Below, in pieces: positions 1 to 10,428 of a stretch of 64,000 nt of DNA; position 1 is the first letter of the stretch, and each line of letters starts with the position of its first letter. The stretch is taken from the NCBI GenBank assembly GCA_038147755.1, contig JAYQTS010000002.1, forward strand, positions 255,849-319,848. Direction: 5' to 3'. Position numbers and translations under genes: made by a program. A model generated the notes under the pieces. That model was given only the letters and a program-made list of their open reading frames with translations. It made no database searches and had not been told where the DNA came from. This DNA is from UBA5951 sp012269555. Lineage in GTDB: Bacteria > Pseudomonadota > Alphaproteobacteria > Puniceispirillales > Puniceispirillaceae.

Positions 1-1148
1 ACGAAGAATGGAAATTTACTTCACTTTCTGACTTGTTTGAAAAATCCTTTGTACTTGCTTCAAAACCAGAAGGTGATACTCGTGTAAATAATGGCATTAC
101 TGGTGAAGAAGTTCATCGAATTGTTTTCAGAAATGGAATATTCGATGCTAAACTATCAGACGATGGAAGTTCTCATGTGGTTGTTTCTAATTTGTTTCAT
201 GATGATGAGGCCTTACAAAGTCTAAATCAATATCAACTAAACCATCATCCAATATTTAATCTCACACTTGGCGTAATGAAATCCGCAGTTCTAATAGATG
301 TCAGCGTTGATCCCGCAGATAAAACCCCTTTTATAGAGTTATCTTTCACCGGTGGTTTGTTCCAACAGTCTGCGCATCCAGTGATTATGATACGGGTTGC
401 AGAAGAAGCTAGAGTGAATATTTCAGAAACGCACTCTAGTAATAATTGCTTATCAGCACCAATAACTGTTATAGAGCTCGCTAATGGCGCAACTTGTGAC
501 CATTTAAAATGTCAAGTTGAAGAATTAAGCTGTTCTCATATCGGTTTAAATCTCGTAAATCAAAAATCTACCTCTGATTACCACTATTTTTCGTTATCAA
601 GTGGCGGAAATATTTCCCGCTCAGAGACACATTTAAATTTGGACGGGGAAAATGCTTCCTGCTATTTGTCTTCAATTTATCTTGGCTGCAAGGATCAGCA
701 TATGGATGTAACTACTAGGTTGTATCATAATGTAGCTAACTGCAAATCAGAACAAATTATTAGGGGCGTATTAGACGATAGAGCCAGGGGTGTTTTTCAG
801 GGTAAAATTAGGGTAGCTCCAAATGCACAAAATACGGATGGACAGCAAATGACCCGTGCTCTTTTATTGTCACGTGAAACTGAAGCAGATACAAAGCCAG
901 AATTGGAGATTTTTGCTGACGACGTTGTTTGTAGCCATGGTGCAACAATCGGAGAGATTGATGAGCATCAGTTATTTTATCTTGTCAGCAGGGGTATACC
1001 ATTTATGAAAGCAAGGTCTATGCTGATAAGGGCCTTTTTGGTAGACACCCTCTCTCAAATTAGAGTTCCTCAGCTTGAAAAACAGGCTGAACTCCATTTA
1101 CACAAATGGGTTTCTACATCTAATCAATTGACTTCAAAGACTGCTTGA
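1..1148 (+). CDS. sufD: SufD, Fe-S cluster scaffold subunit (5' partial)
   Basis: Component of the SufBCD scaffold that builds Fe-S clusters in the cytoplasm. The open frame runs to the left edge (reading EEWKFTSLSDL before the first possible start, a TTG at 33), so the gene begins outside the window; that W-K-F-T stretch is typical of the SufD N-terminus. The C-terminal part carries the SufB/SufD core signature CSHGATIGEIDE followed by LFYLVSRGIP. About 380 residues are visible against a usual 420-440. The stop overlaps the sufS start (TGATG), showing an operon with translational coupling. Identification is firm from these motifs and the following suf genes. Confidence 0.93.
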   Translation, partial: EEWKFTSLSDLFEKSFVLASKPEGDTRVNNGITGEEVHRIVFRNGIFDAKLSDDGSSHVVVSNLFHDDEALQSLNQYQLNHHPIFNLTLGVMKSAVLIDVSVDPADKTPFIELSFTGGLFQQSAHPVIMIRVAEEARVNISETHSSNNCLSAPITVIELANGATCDHLKCQVEELSCSHIGLNLVNQKSTSDYHYFSLSSGGNISRSETHLNLDGENASCYLSSIYLGCKDQHMDVTTRLYHNVANCKSEQIIRGVLDDRARGVFQGKIRVAPNAQNTDGQQMTRALLLSRETEADTKPELEIFADDVVCSHGATIGEIDEHQLFYLVSRGIPFMKARSMLIRAFLVDTLSQIRVPQLEKQAELHLHKWVSTSNQLTSKTA

Positions 1149-2389
1149 TGGAACTAACTATGAAAACTAAATTTGATTATAAAGGGATAAGGTCTGAATT
1201 TCCTTTTTTATCACGTAAAGTAAATCAAAAGCCCATCATATATCTTGATTCAGCGGCTTCATCACAAAAACCACAAAATGTTATTGACCAATTGGTTAAA
1301 ACATACTCCCAAAGTTATTCTAATATTCATAGAGGACTACATACGTTATCTGAAGAGGCAACAAACTCCTATGAGGAAGTCCGGTTAAAAATAGCTCGCT
1401 TTATAAATGCTTACTCTAAGGAGGAGATAATTTTTACCAGTGGCGCTACAATGTCTATTAATCTCATCGCTAATAGTTATGGTTTGAGTAAGTTAAAACC
1501 TAATGATGAAATTATCATAACTGTCGCTGAACATCATGCTAACATTATTCCCTGGCAGATGTTATGTGAAAAGACTGGTGCAAAATTAATTGCTGTTCCA
1601 GTTGATAAAGACGGGAGCTTCCATATAAGCGCTCTAAAGCAACGGATAACCAAAAATACAAGGATAATATCTGTTCCACATGTTTCAAACGTACTTGGCA
1701 CCGTTTTTCCAATAAAGGAAATTAGTCAAATTGCGCATGAAAACAAGGCTATTTGTGTGGTGGATGGGTGTCAGGGAGTTACTCATATGCCTGTTGATAT
1801 TCAAGATCTGAATTGCGATTTTTACGTTTTTTCTGGTCACAAGCTCTATGGACCAAGTGGCATCGGCGTTTGTTGGGGTAGGGCTGAAATATTAGCAGAT
1901 ATGCCCCCCTTTCTGGGTGGCGGTGATATGATTGATAATGTAGAAATTGACAGCTCAACTTTTGCAATCCCTCCATCACGTTTTGAAGCAGGAACTCCTC
2001 CAATAGCAGAATGTATTGCGCTTGGTGCTGCGGTGGATTTTGTGACAAAAATTGGGATGAAGAATATTGAAAATCATGAAAAATCTGTGTTGTCTTATGG
2101 TCATCAAAGATTAGCAAGTGTTAAAGGACTATCATTTGTTGGGACTTCACCAAATAAGTCTGGAGTAATATCATTCACCCTGAAATCTGCGCACCCCCAT
2201 GATATTTCTACTTTAATTGATCAAGATGGTGTCGCTATTCGTGCTGGGCACCATTGTGCACAGCCATTGATGAAGTTTTTAAATCTAAATTCAACCGCAA
2301 GAGCTTCTGTTGCAATTTATACTGAGCCTGAGGATTTTGACGCACTTGCTATCTCGCTTGAAAAAGTAAATCGTATTTTTGGAGCTTGA
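1148..2389 (+). CDS. sufS: SufS, cysteine desulfurase (group II)
   Basis: PLP-dependent enzyme that removes sulfur from cysteine to feed the SUF scaffold. The PLP lysine lies in SGHKLYGPSG (about residue 232) and the persulfide cysteine in RAGHHCAQP (about residue 370), the form seen in group II SufS/CsdA enzymes. Length of 413 residues is normal. The ATG at 1148 overlaps the sufD stop and is preferred over the upstream TTG at 1145; a further in-frame ATG lies at 1160. It sits between sufD and a sufT-like gene. No SufE is seen in the window. Confidence 0.95.
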   Translation: MELTMKTKFDYKGIRSEFPFLSRKVNQKPIIYLDSAASSQKPQNVIDQLVKTYSQSYSNIHRGLHTLSEEATNSYEEVRLKIARFINAYSKEEIIFTSGATMSINLIANSYGLSKLKPNDEIIITVAEHHANIIPWQMLCEKTGAKLIAVPVDKDGSFHISALKQRITKNTRIISVPHVSNVLGTVFPIKEISQIAHENKAICVVDGCQGVTHMPVDIQDLNCDFYVFSGHKLYGPSGIGVCWGRAEILADMPPFLGGGDMIDNVEIDSSTFAIPPSRFEAGTPPIAECIALGAAVDFVTKIGMKNIENHEKSVLSYGHQRLASVKGLSFVGTSPNKSGVISFTLKSAHPHDISTLIDQDGVAIRAGHHCAQPLMKFLNLNSTARASVAIYTEPEDFDALAISLEKVNRIFGA

Positions 2390-2390
2390 A

Positions 2391-2813
2391 ATGCCCAACT
2401 ATAAAAAGTCTTTGCAAACAGATGATCTTTCTTTGAAGGATTTTATGCCAGATACCTCTAATGGGTATATTGCTACCGCAGGATTGAGTTTAAAGACGCA
2501 AGATAAAAAAATTGATAAGATAGAAATTATTGGTAAATTAATGGAGGTTAAAGACCCAGAAATACCAGTGAATATCTATGACTTAGGACTTATATATGGA
2601 ATTAAGTGTTATGAGGGAGGAGATGTTGATATAACTATGTCTCTTACTGCGCCGGGCTGTCCCGTAGCCGGTGAAATGCCGGGACAGGTCGCTAGAAAAG
2701 TAGCTACATTGGATAATGTTGGTGTTGTGCGAGTAACGCTTGTGTGGGATCCACCATGGACGCCAGAGAGAATGAGCGAAGATGCAAAGCTAGCGCTGGA
2801 TTATAGTTTTTGA
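2391..2813 (+). CDS. sufT: SufT-like MIP18/DUF59 Fe-S assembly protein
   Basis: About 140 residues. A low-complexity N-terminal tail is followed by a MIP18 (DUF59) domain: VKDPEIPVNIYDLGLIYGI and the motif TAPGCPVAGEMP with its conserved cysteine. Members encoded in suf operons help deliver or mature Fe-S clusters in target proteins. The ATG at 2391 lies just after the sufS stop and is preferred to the in-frame TTG at 2379, which is inside sufS. Operon position supports the call; the exact biochemical role of this family is not settled. Confidence 0.88.
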   Translation: MPNYKKSLQTDDLSLKDFMPDTSNGYIATAGLSLKTQDKKIDKIEIIGKLMEVKDPEIPVNIYDLGLIYGIKCYEGGDVDITMSLTAPGCPVAGEMPGQVARKVATLDNVGVVRVTLVWDPPWTPERMSEDAKLALDYSF

Positions 2814-2838
2814 TATTATTTTTTATGAGGTTAAATAA

Positions 2839-3189
2839 ATGCTTCTTGATAAAGGTACACCTATTATTAAAATAACAGAAAAAGCTTCCGCACGAGTGCA
2901 AGAGATCATAAAAAATGCAAGTAGCGAGGTTATTGGTTTAAGGATAGGTATTAAAACGGCGGGTTGCTCTGGTCTTCAATATAACATTGAGTTTGCAAAA
3001 GAGCAGAAAGCATTTGAAGATGCGATTGACGTAAATGGTATTCCTATTTTGATTGACCCAACCGCAGTTATGTTTTTAGTTGGGTCTGAAATGGACTGGA
3101 AAGAGGATAAGTTTAGTTCGTCATTTGTTTTCAATAACCCAAATGAGACAGCTAAATGCGGTTGTGGTGAGAGCTTTTCAGTAAGCTAA
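2839..3189 (+). CDS. sufA: SufA/ErpA-type A-type Fe-S carrier
   Basis: HesB/IscA-family carrier of 116 residues. The three conserved cysteines are visible: one in KTAGCSGLQYNIEF and two in the C-terminal CGCGESF. The family passes nascent Fe-S clusters from the scaffold to apoproteins. The TAA stop shares a base with the next ATG (TAATG), coupling it to the downstream ABC exporter. Which A-type carrier (SufA, IscA or ErpA) cannot be decided by sequence alone; the operon favours SufA. Confidence 0.9.
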   Translation: MLLDKGTPIIKITEKASARVQEIIKNASSEVIGLRIGIKTAGCSGLQYNIEFAKEQKAFEDAIDVNGIPILIDPTAVMFLVGSEMDWKEDKFSSSFVFNNPNETAKCGCGESFSVS

Positions 3190-5023
3190 TGGCTAATAGT
3201 TCATCTTTTGCTTATTCGAAAGAGGCTGCAAAAAAAAACTTTATTTCTTTTTACGAATTACTATCTATTGTTTTAAATTATATTTCACCGAGAGGTGATA
3301 AAAAATTAAGACTGCGCCTGATTGGATTAATTGTTGCTCTAATACTATCTAAAATATGTGCAGCACTTATTCCCATTTTTTATGGTGCTGCAGTGGATGC
3401 ATTAGCTCCCTTAAACATTGAAGCTGGCATTAGCTTCTCAATGGGCTTATTGATGATATTAATCGGAGGATATGCGATTGCTCGTGTTGGGGAGACAATT
3501 TTTGCAGAACTAAAAGAATTCTTATTCATAAAATTTGCTTCCAAAGCTGTTCGATTGGCTGCCTTAAATGCATTCGACCATCTGCATAAGCTGTCACTAC
3601 AATTTCATTTAGATAGACAAACAGGAGGGACATCACGTTCTATAGACCGAGGTGCTAAAGCAATGACTTTACTTCTTTCTACTGGAATATTTGAAGTTGT
3701 TCCATTGATAGTAGAGCTTTTTTTTATATGTGGAGTTTTGTGGGTTTTATTTGGCTACGAATTTGCTCTGGTTACCTTTTTTACGGTCGTTTCTTACTCA
3801 TATTTTACAATTAAAACAACAGAGTGGAGAATTAAATTTAGAAAAAGATGAATGAGGCAGATGAAGTTGCAGCCACAAAGGTAGTCGACTCACTTCTAAA
3901 TTTTGAAACTGTAAAATACTTTAATGCTGAGAGGTCTGAGTCCAACAATTATGAAAAAGCATTACGTATTTATGAAAAAGCATTTATCTCCTCTAGAACT
4001 TCATTAACAATTGTGAATATTGGGCAGGGGATAATTGTTGCTCTCGGTCTTGTTGCCTTATTGGCTATATCAGGTAGAGAAATACAGCGAGGGAGTATGA
4101 GTGTTGGAGATTTTGTTGTAGTTCACACATATATTATTCAGTTGGCAATGCCTTTGCAGTTTCTTGGGTGGACATATAGAGAAATAAGACAATCAGTGAT
4201 AGATCTTGAACAGATGTTTAGATTGCTTAAACAGAAGCCTGACGTAAAAGATGTGTTTAATGCTCCAGCACTCAAACTTTTTAAGGGAGAAATCAAATTT
4301 GAAAATGTGTGTTTTTCGTATGGGAGAGGTAAAATTCTTGACCAGGTAAGTTTCACTGTTCAGTCTGGCCACAGAGTGGCTTTAGTAGGTCCTAGCGGTA
4401 GCGGAAAATCAACAATATCAAGACTATTATTTCGATTTTATGACCCCCAAAAAGGCAAGATATTAATTGATGGCCAAGATATTAGTATGGTTAGCCAAGA
4501 TAGTTTGCGTGCGGCTATTGGAATGGTGCCTCAGGATACGGTGATGTTTAATGCTTCGATCGGTTATAATATTGGATATGGGCGTGCTAACGCAACTACA
4601 CAGGAGATTGAAAAAGTATCCAAGTTAGCTTCTATTGACAACTTTATAAATAATCTACCTGATAGATATGATACGCTTGTAGGAGAACGCGGACTAAAAT
4701 TATCAGGAGGTGAAAAACAGCGAGTTGCGATTGCAAGGGCTATACTAAAGAATCCAGTGATATTTCTTTTTGATGAGGCCACTTCAGCTTTAGATAGTAG
4801 AACGGAAAAAGAAATTCAGGCCGCATTGTATAATATTTCATATAATCAGACGACATTGGTTATTGCTCATAGATTATCTACAATCGTGGATTGTGATAAG
4901 ATCTTAGTTATCAATCAAGGTAAAATTGAAGAAACTGGTACACATCAAGAATTACTTGATGTCGACGGATTATATGCTGCAATGTGGAGGCGGCAATCGC
5001 GTGGTTTTTTAAAAAAGAATTAA
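3189..5023 (+). CDS. Atm1/HMT1-type ABC exporter, fused TMD-NBD (frameshifted)
   Basis: Half-transporter like mitochondrial Atm1/ABCB7, which exports glutathione-linked sulfur or metal compounds across the inner membrane. The membrane domain is followed by an ATPase domain with Walker A GPSGSGKST, signature LSGGEKQR and Walker B IFLFDEATSALD. The reading frame breaks near 3842-3850: the first piece ends in TEWRIKFRK and the second resumes with MNEADEVAATK, which is continuous in Atm1 proteins. One A lost from the five-A run would explain it. Total length of about 610 residues is normal. It overlaps the end of sufA by one base, so it belongs to the suf transcription unit. Confidence 0.9.
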
Positions 5024-5047
5024 AATACTTAAATACAAAAAAAATTA

Positions 5048-5974
5048 ATGATTGATATCCAAGCTAAGGCTTTGCAAATGGAACAGGAATTCTGGGTAAA
5101 TACAACTTTAGGTTCTGTACGCGCGCGGAAAATTAGGCGAAAAGGGTCTTTGCACCGTATCGTTATTTTCATAGGGCTTGGTGAATTTTGTGAAAAATAT
5201 GCAGACTTTATATCATTCTTAAACGAGCAGGCATGTGAGATACTAATATTTGACTGGCCAGGTCTTGGTTTATCAGGCGCATTTGGTAAACCCTCATCAA
5301 CAAGTCATAGCTCTGATTTTGATAAATTAATACAGGCGGGAGTTGATGTTATTGGGGCGGCTGGTTGGACAAATAAATCATTTTACGTGATTGGGCATTC
5401 TTTGGGTGGACACATGGCATTTCGTTTGGCAGGTTTGCAAAAATTCCCAATAGCTGGGATTATAGCATTATCGCCTATGATGCTGCCTAAAATTAGTCCA
5501 TTATTTCTGATTTATATGCTTGCCAACTTAATTTCAATAATGGGATTTGGCCAATACTTAATACCAAAAACAGGCCAAAATACACTTCTTAATACACGCA
5601 AATTTAGTTCAAATAATTTATTAAGTCGGAACCAAAACGCTATTGAAAATGTAATTAATTTAATTAATAAGAATCCATCACTCGCACGTTCTGGCGTGAG
5701 TTTTGGTTGGCTATCCTCTGCACTTCATTCATGTTATAAAACGACACTTAATCCTGTTTTTCTAAAGGCTATTAAGCCCCCTGTGATTATATTGGCAGGA
5801 AGTGATGATAAGTTGGTAAGCATGAAAGCGATAAAAAAAGCACTAGGGTTTTTGCAGAACGGTCAATTGATTTTTTTTAATGAGTCGAGGCATGAGTTAT
5901 ATATTGAATTACCGTATGTAATTGAGCAAGTTAAAAACTGCATAATAGGTTTTATAAGAAATACAAGAAGATAA
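5048..5974 (+). CDS. Alpha/beta hydrolase, PldB-like (possible lysophospholipase)
   Basis: 308-residue serine hydrolase. The nucleophile elbow is GHSLGGH (near residue 118), a likely acid lies in AGSDDKLVS and the histidine in ESRHELYIE. The order and length match the PldB/monoglyceride-lipase branch (COG2267). No signal peptide is seen, so it is probably cytoplasmic or peripheral. It follows the ABC exporter by 24 bp and converges with nadK. The substrate cannot be stated. Confidence 0.8.
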   Translation: MIDIQAKALQMEQEFWVNTTLGSVRARKIRRKGSLHRIVIFIGLGEFCEKYADFISFLNEQACEILIFDWPGLGLSGAFGKPSSTSHSSDFDKLIQAGVDVIGAAGWTNKSFYVIGHSLGGHMAFRLAGLQKFPIAGIIALSPMMLPKISPLFLIYMLANLISIMGFGQYLIPKTGQNTLLNTRKFSSNNLLSRNQNAIENVINLINKNPSLARSGVSFGWLSSALHSCYKTTLNPVFLKAIKPPVIILAGSDDKLVSMKAIKKALGFLQNGQLIFFNESRHELYIELPYVIEQVKNCIIGFIRNTRR

Positions 5975-5993
5975 AATCACAAATTTGATAGGA

Positions 5994-6752
5994 TTAAACT
6001 AAGAATTGCTCGCGAATACTCCTTTCAGCAAGTGAAGTTCCAGCATCAAACAATAAACGAAGTACTATATTATTTTCCTGATTAATAGTTACATCTGCAA
6101 TATCACGAACCTCTAGATTATCTGCTGTCACAGATTGAGGCCTAAATTCAGGATTTATTACTTTAATATTTACTGTTGATGAAGAGGGCAATAATGCACC
6201 TTGCCATCTTCGAGGTCTAAAAGGAGATATTGGTGTTAATGCTAATAGTTTAGCCTCTATTGGAATAATAGGGCCATTTGCTGATAAATTATATGCTGTT
6301 GACCCTGCCGGTGTTGCCACCATTAAACCATCACATATAAGTTGTTCTAGTTCTATCTTGTTATTAATAGTTATTTGGCAATGTGCAGCATTATGTGTCT
6401 GTCGTAAAAGCGATATTTCATTAATTGCAAGTGCAGAAGTTTTTTCTCCATTAAGTGTTTGTGCCTGCATCAATATTGGATGGATTGTTGCTGTTTCGGC
6501 TTTTTGTATTCTTTCAATTAAGTCAGTTTGCTTGTACTCATTCATTAAAAAACCGATATGACCACAATTTATTCCAAATACGGGAATTTCATACTCGATT
6601 GATTCTTTTAGACAGGAAAGCATCTGTCCATCGCCACCAAGCGCGATAATTACATCTGAGTCATCAATAGCATTTTGATTATATCTATCAATTAACTCAC
6701 TGAATAGCTTTTTTGCTTGTTTGTGTTTTGAGGATTTAAAATGTAATTTCAT
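5994..6752 (-). CDS. nadK: NAD kinase
   Basis: Phosphorylates NAD to NADP. It shows the family motif GGDGQML at residues 39-45, followed by FGINCGHIGFL, an NE-containing segment (ALAINEISLLR) and the glycine-rich TPAGSTAYNLSANGPI. Length of 252 residues matches short alphaproteobacterial NadK. It is transcribed against the preceding hydrolase with 20 bp between stops. Confidence 0.94.
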   Translation of the reverse strand: MKLHFKSSKHKQAKKLFSELIDRYNQNAIDDSDVIIALGGDGQMLSCLKESIEYEIPVFGINCGHIGFLMNEYKQTDLIERIQKAETATIHPILMQAQTLNGEKTSALAINEISLLRQTHNAAHCQITINNKIELEQLICDGLMVATPAGSTAYNLSANGPIIPIEAKLLALTPISPFRPRRWQGALLPSSSTVNIKVINPEFRPQSVTADNLEVRDIADVTINQENNIVLRLLFDAGTSLAERSIREQFLV

Positions 6753-6848
6753 AATATAAACCTAAATCATACTCTTTAATTTAGCTTAAGAAAATCGTAA
6801 AAACAAATAACAACTTAAAATAAAGTTTAATTTGAAAAGAGAACCTGG

Positions 6849-7742
6849 ATGCCCAAACAAAATCTTTATATTGGTCCAAATGTAAATCAGCCAGGTCTTA
6901 CTACTGAATTGATAGGAAAAGATGCCAACGGTCAATCTGTGCAGCTTCCAGTAGTGACTGAAAAAGCTATTACTATCTTTTTAAATAATCAAGAGATTGT
7001 TACAGCCATGACTATTGGGGATTATTTGGAAGAGCTAGCCATTGGTTTTTTATTTAATCAGGGCATGATAACTGTTGATGATAAAATTGATCAAATAGAC
7101 TATGATGAAGATTTATCTGTAATTGTTGTACGAACGGAAAAAAAAACGAATTTTGAGAAAAAATTACAGTCTAAAATAAGTACTAGCGGCTGCGCACAAG
7201 GGACTATTTATGGTGATATGTTTGATAAATTTGAATCTATAATGCTTCCAAGAGAATTAAAAATTTCTGTATCTCAAATAATTAGTCTCTCAAAAAAAAT
7301 TAATACAACACCGAGTCTTTATTTAAAAGCAGGTGCAATACATGGTTGTGTGCTGGCAACTGTTTTTGAGCCGTTAATATATATGGAGGATATAGGCCGC
7401 CACAATGCTGTAGATAAGATATCTGGCGTAATGTTTCTTAAAAATATCAAACCTAGGAATAAAGTTTTTTATACAACAGGAAGACTTACGTCAGAGATGG
7501 TTTTAAAAACAGTAATCATGGGCTTGCCCATATTGATTTCACGGTCTGGTTTTACAGAAGCGGGTGTCTCTCTGGCGAGAAGGGCAGGTTTAACGCTTAT
7601 TGGAAGAGCAAGAGGAGGTAGGTTTATTGCTTTATCTGGTGAAGAGCGAATTATTTTTGACTCAGATAAGTTAAGTAACGAGGCCATTTCTGATGAACGC
7701 TCTGCACAAGGCCAATTTAATAATGAGTCCAAACTATCATGA
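6849..7742 (+). CDS. fdhD: FdhD, sulfur carrier for formate dehydrogenase
   Basis: Moves sulfur from a cysteine desulfurase to the molybdenum cofactor of formate dehydrogenase. The sequence has the FdhD core YMEDIGRHNAVDKISG and the TTGRLTSEMV segment. In the sulfur-binding loop (TSGCAQGTI) only the first cysteine of the usual C-x-x-C is present; in E. coli the first is the essential one. The stop overlaps the mobA start by four bases (ATGA). Its client is probably the formate dehydrogenase at 17.5-22 kb. Confidence 0.92.
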   Translation: MPKQNLYIGPNVNQPGLTTELIGKDANGQSVQLPVVTEKAITIFLNNQEIVTAMTIGDYLEELAIGFLFNQGMITVDDKIDQIDYDEDLSVIVVRTEKKTNFEKKLQSKISTSGCAQGTIYGDMFDKFESIMLPRELKISVSQIISLSKKINTTPSLYLKAGAIHGCVLATVFEPLIYMEDIGRHNAVDKISGVMFLKNIKPRNKVFYTTGRLTSEMVLKTVIMGLPILISRSGFTEAGVSLARRAGLTLIGRARGGRFIALSGEERIIFDSDKLSNEAISDERSAQGQFNNESKLS

Positions 7743-8350
7743 TAGATCAAATAATTATCGGTTTTTTAGCGGGGGGGCTCGCGAGGCGTTTAGGTGGTAT
7801 TGATAAATGTTTTATTCCAATAGCAAACAAGACCATATTAGATTGGCAATTGGAAAAAACCAGTCAATTTCCAAATAGAATATTAAATGCTAACGGGGAT
7901 TTAAAAAGATTTTCTCAATTTAAGTTAACTGTAATACCTGACATTTACGACGGGTATTTCGGACCACTATGCGGTATTTTATCTATAATGAAATATAGTC
8001 AAAAGCACTATCCTTCAGCTAAATGGTTATTATCTTGTGCTACAGATGTTCCGTTCATCCCTCCTAATTTAGCAGAGAGGCTGTTTGAACATGCTGCTAC
8101 AGCAGATACAAATATTGTAATGGCCACCAGTAATAGCAGAAGGCACCCTGTTTTTTCTTTGTGGCAATTAGAGTTGTCAGAAAGATTAGAAAAAGCGTTA
8201 ACGAATAATGAAATTCGAAAAATTGAATCATTTACAGCAGACTTTAATACAACTTACGTAGATTTCTCTGAAAATCCAGACCCATTTTTTAATGTTAATA
8301 CAAAACAAGATATTTCATATGCCAATGAAATTGCGCATAAATTTAAATAA
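7739..8350 (+). CDS. mobA: MobA, molybdenum cofactor guanylyltransferase
   Basis: Attaches GMP to molybdopterin to form the guanine dinucleotide cofactor used by formate dehydrogenases. The N-terminal nucleotide-binding signature is AGGLARRLGGIDK, followed by the metal-site region SCATDVPFIPPNL. Length of 203 residues is typical. It overlaps fdhD by four bases, so the two are co-translated and together support the formate dehydrogenase encoded 10 kb away. Confidence 0.92.
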   Translation: MIDQIIIGFLAGGLARRLGGIDKCFIPIANKTILDWQLEKTSQFPNRILNANGDLKRFSQFKLTVIPDIYDGYFGPLCGILSIMKYSQKHYPSAKWLLSCATDVPFIPPNLAERLFEHAATADTNIVMATSNSRRHPVFSLWQLELSERLEKALTNNEIRKIESFTADFNTTYVDFSENPDPFFNVNTKQDISYANEIAHKFK

Positions 8351-8449
8351 CCTTAATCAAACTTCTCGCTTTTATCAGCAGAGTTGATTAGATATATCTC
8401 TCATAATGTAGCCTTATTATCAGACGGGTATTTTCCATATGGTTGAAAA

Positions 8450-9378
8450 ATGATAACACCTGACATAAACAATATGTTTTCAACTTATCACGCCGCACTT
8501 ACAAAATTAGAAATCGGATTAGATGAACGTTTTGAACAATCTGTAAATGTTATTTCTCAAACAGGTCAGCATGTAATTATCTGCGGTATGGGAAAGTCAG
8601 GGTTAGTAGGACGAAAGATAGCTGCTACATTATCCTCCACGGGTACCGCCGCTCTTTTTCTACATCCAGCCGAGGCCATTCACGGCGATTTAGGGATGGT
8701 CCGAGAAAAAGTGTTGTTATATTAATTTCTCATTCCGGTGAAACAGAAGAGGTTGTCAAACTGCTACCAGCCTTAAGGAGGCTAGATGCAAAAATTATTG
8801 CATTAGTAGGCTCCCTTGATTCAACTCTTGCTAAAGCATCAAATATTGTTCTTGATGCCTCAATAGATAAAGAGGCTTGTCCATTGAATCTAGCGCCTAC
8901 AACATCAACATTAACTACTCTTGTTATGGGTGATGCGCTTGCAATAGCATTAATGAACCGTTCTGGTTTTAAGCCCGAAGATTTTGCAGCCAATCATCCT
9001 GGCGGTATGCTTGGCATGAGATTGCTCTCTCGTGTTAAAGACAGAATGGTTCAAAAAGAACTACCATTAGTGAAACCTAATATTCCAATGTCTGAGGTTA
9101 TCGTTAGAATGACCGAAGCTAGATTAGGATTAGCGCTTGTTCATAAAGATAATTTATTGAGGGGTATAATTACAGATGGTGATCTTAGGCGGATGCTTGT
9201 TCTTGGAACTAATCTGTCATCCACGCTTGCGGGTGATGTTATGAACGAGTCGCCTCTCACTATTAGAGAAGATGAAATGACGGTTGTTGCTCAGGAGAAA
9301 ATGCTTGAGGCACGTGTCCAGAGCCTTGTGGTTGTGGACAAAAAAGGACATATAAATGGTGTGGTACAGATTTACTGA
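8450..9378 (+). CDS. kdsD: Arabinose-5-phosphate isomerase, KdsD/KpsF family (frameshifted)
   Basis: Interconverts ribulose-5-phosphate and arabinose-5-phosphate, the first step to Kdo for LPS. A SIS domain (ICGMGKSGLVGRKIA, then ISHSGETEE) is followed by two CBS repeats (from about residue 200), with HPGGMLG in the linker. The frame is broken near 8706-8714: the first piece reaches HGDLGMVREK and the other frame resumes VVILISHSG, as if one base before GTTGTT were lost. Combined length of about 309 residues is close to family norm. queA starts three bases after the stop. Confidence 0.9.
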
Positions 9379-9380
9379 TT

Positions 9381-10421
9381 ATGAATAAACTATCCGATTT
9401 TGACTATTTCTTGCCAGCTGATTTAATTGCCCAAAGCCCTTTGAATCCAAGAGATCAAGCTAGACTGTTGCATATTTCTAATAACGGATTGAATGAACAT
9501 TTAATATGTCACCTTCCTTCCATATTAAGGGAAGGGGATTTACTTATAGCAAATGATACTAAAGTCATACCTGCTCAGCTACACGGTAAAATCAATGATA
9601 AAAATATTGGTTTCACACTACACAAACAAAAATCCGTGGACCGCTGGCTTGCTTTTGCCAAGCCTGCAAAAAGATGTACCATAGGATCCACAGCTGTTTT
9701 CGGAGATGGGTTTGAAGCACGTGTAGTTGAGAGATATGTTGCAGGTGAAATAGAAATTGAATTAAATTGTAGTGATATTGAACTAACACGGATGATTGAA
9801 ATATACGGGAAAATGCCACTGCCGCCTTATATTAAGCGCAGCCGTGATGGTGACAAAGCTGATTTTTTAAATTATCAAACACTCTTCGCGAAAAAGGCTG
9901 GTGCTGTAGCGGCACCAACAGCAGGTTTGCATTTTACGCCTTCATTAAGGCAGTCTATCATTGACTCAGGGTCTGAATTTGTAACCATAACATTGCATGT
10001 AGGTGGGGGAACATTTCTTCCTGTAAAATCTGAGAATTTATCAGATCATAAAATGCATAGTGAGTGGGGTGAGGTAACACCTGAAATTGCTGATAAAATA
10101 AATGAGACAAAACATAAAAATGGTAGGATTATTTGTATTGGAACTACGAGCTTGCGAATTGTAGAGGCTGTTTGGGCAAAATTTGAAAAAGATGCAAGAT
10201 TTTAGGGAGATATAGATTTATTTATTACTCCTGGATATTCGTTTAACGTCGCAGACCTATTACTTACAAATTTTCATTTGCCAAAATCGACGTTGTTAAT
10301 GTTAGTTAGTGCTTTTGCAGGTTTCAATGAGATTAAAGATGCCTATCAGTATGCAATAAAAAATCAATATAGGTTTTTCAGCTATGGTGATGCATGTTTA
10401 TTAGAAAAAAAAGTAGGATAG
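9381..10421 (+). CDS. queA: QueA, SAM:tRNA ribosyltransferase-isomerase (in-frame TAG)
   Basis: Transfers and isomerises the ribosyl group of SAM onto preQ1-tRNA to make epoxyqueuosine. The N-terminus (DYFLPADLIAQSP) and the segment KKAGAVAAPTAGLHFTP are classic QueA. Unlike other broken genes here, the frame does not shift: a TAG at 10203-10205 interrupts it, and the same frame continues with GDIDLFITPGYSF, NFHLPKSTLLMLVSAFAG and YRFFSYGDA to a TAG at 10419-10421. The amber codon removes the last 72 residues, including conserved motifs. The cause is either a base error, a pair of compensating indels, or a real nonsense mutation. tgt follows by 7 bp. Confidence 0.9.
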
Positions 10422-10428
10422 GATAGTT

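Noticed and set aside
3840..3855. Programmed ribosomal frameshifting in the Atm1-type exporter and other split genes
   Set aside because: Breaks occur in many unrelated genes at ordinary homopolymers, without slippery heptamers plus downstream structure; sequence error is simpler.
10203..10205. TAG recoding (pyrrolysine or other readthrough) in queA
   Set aside because: TAG also serves as a normal terminal stop in this window, and no recoding machinery is seen.
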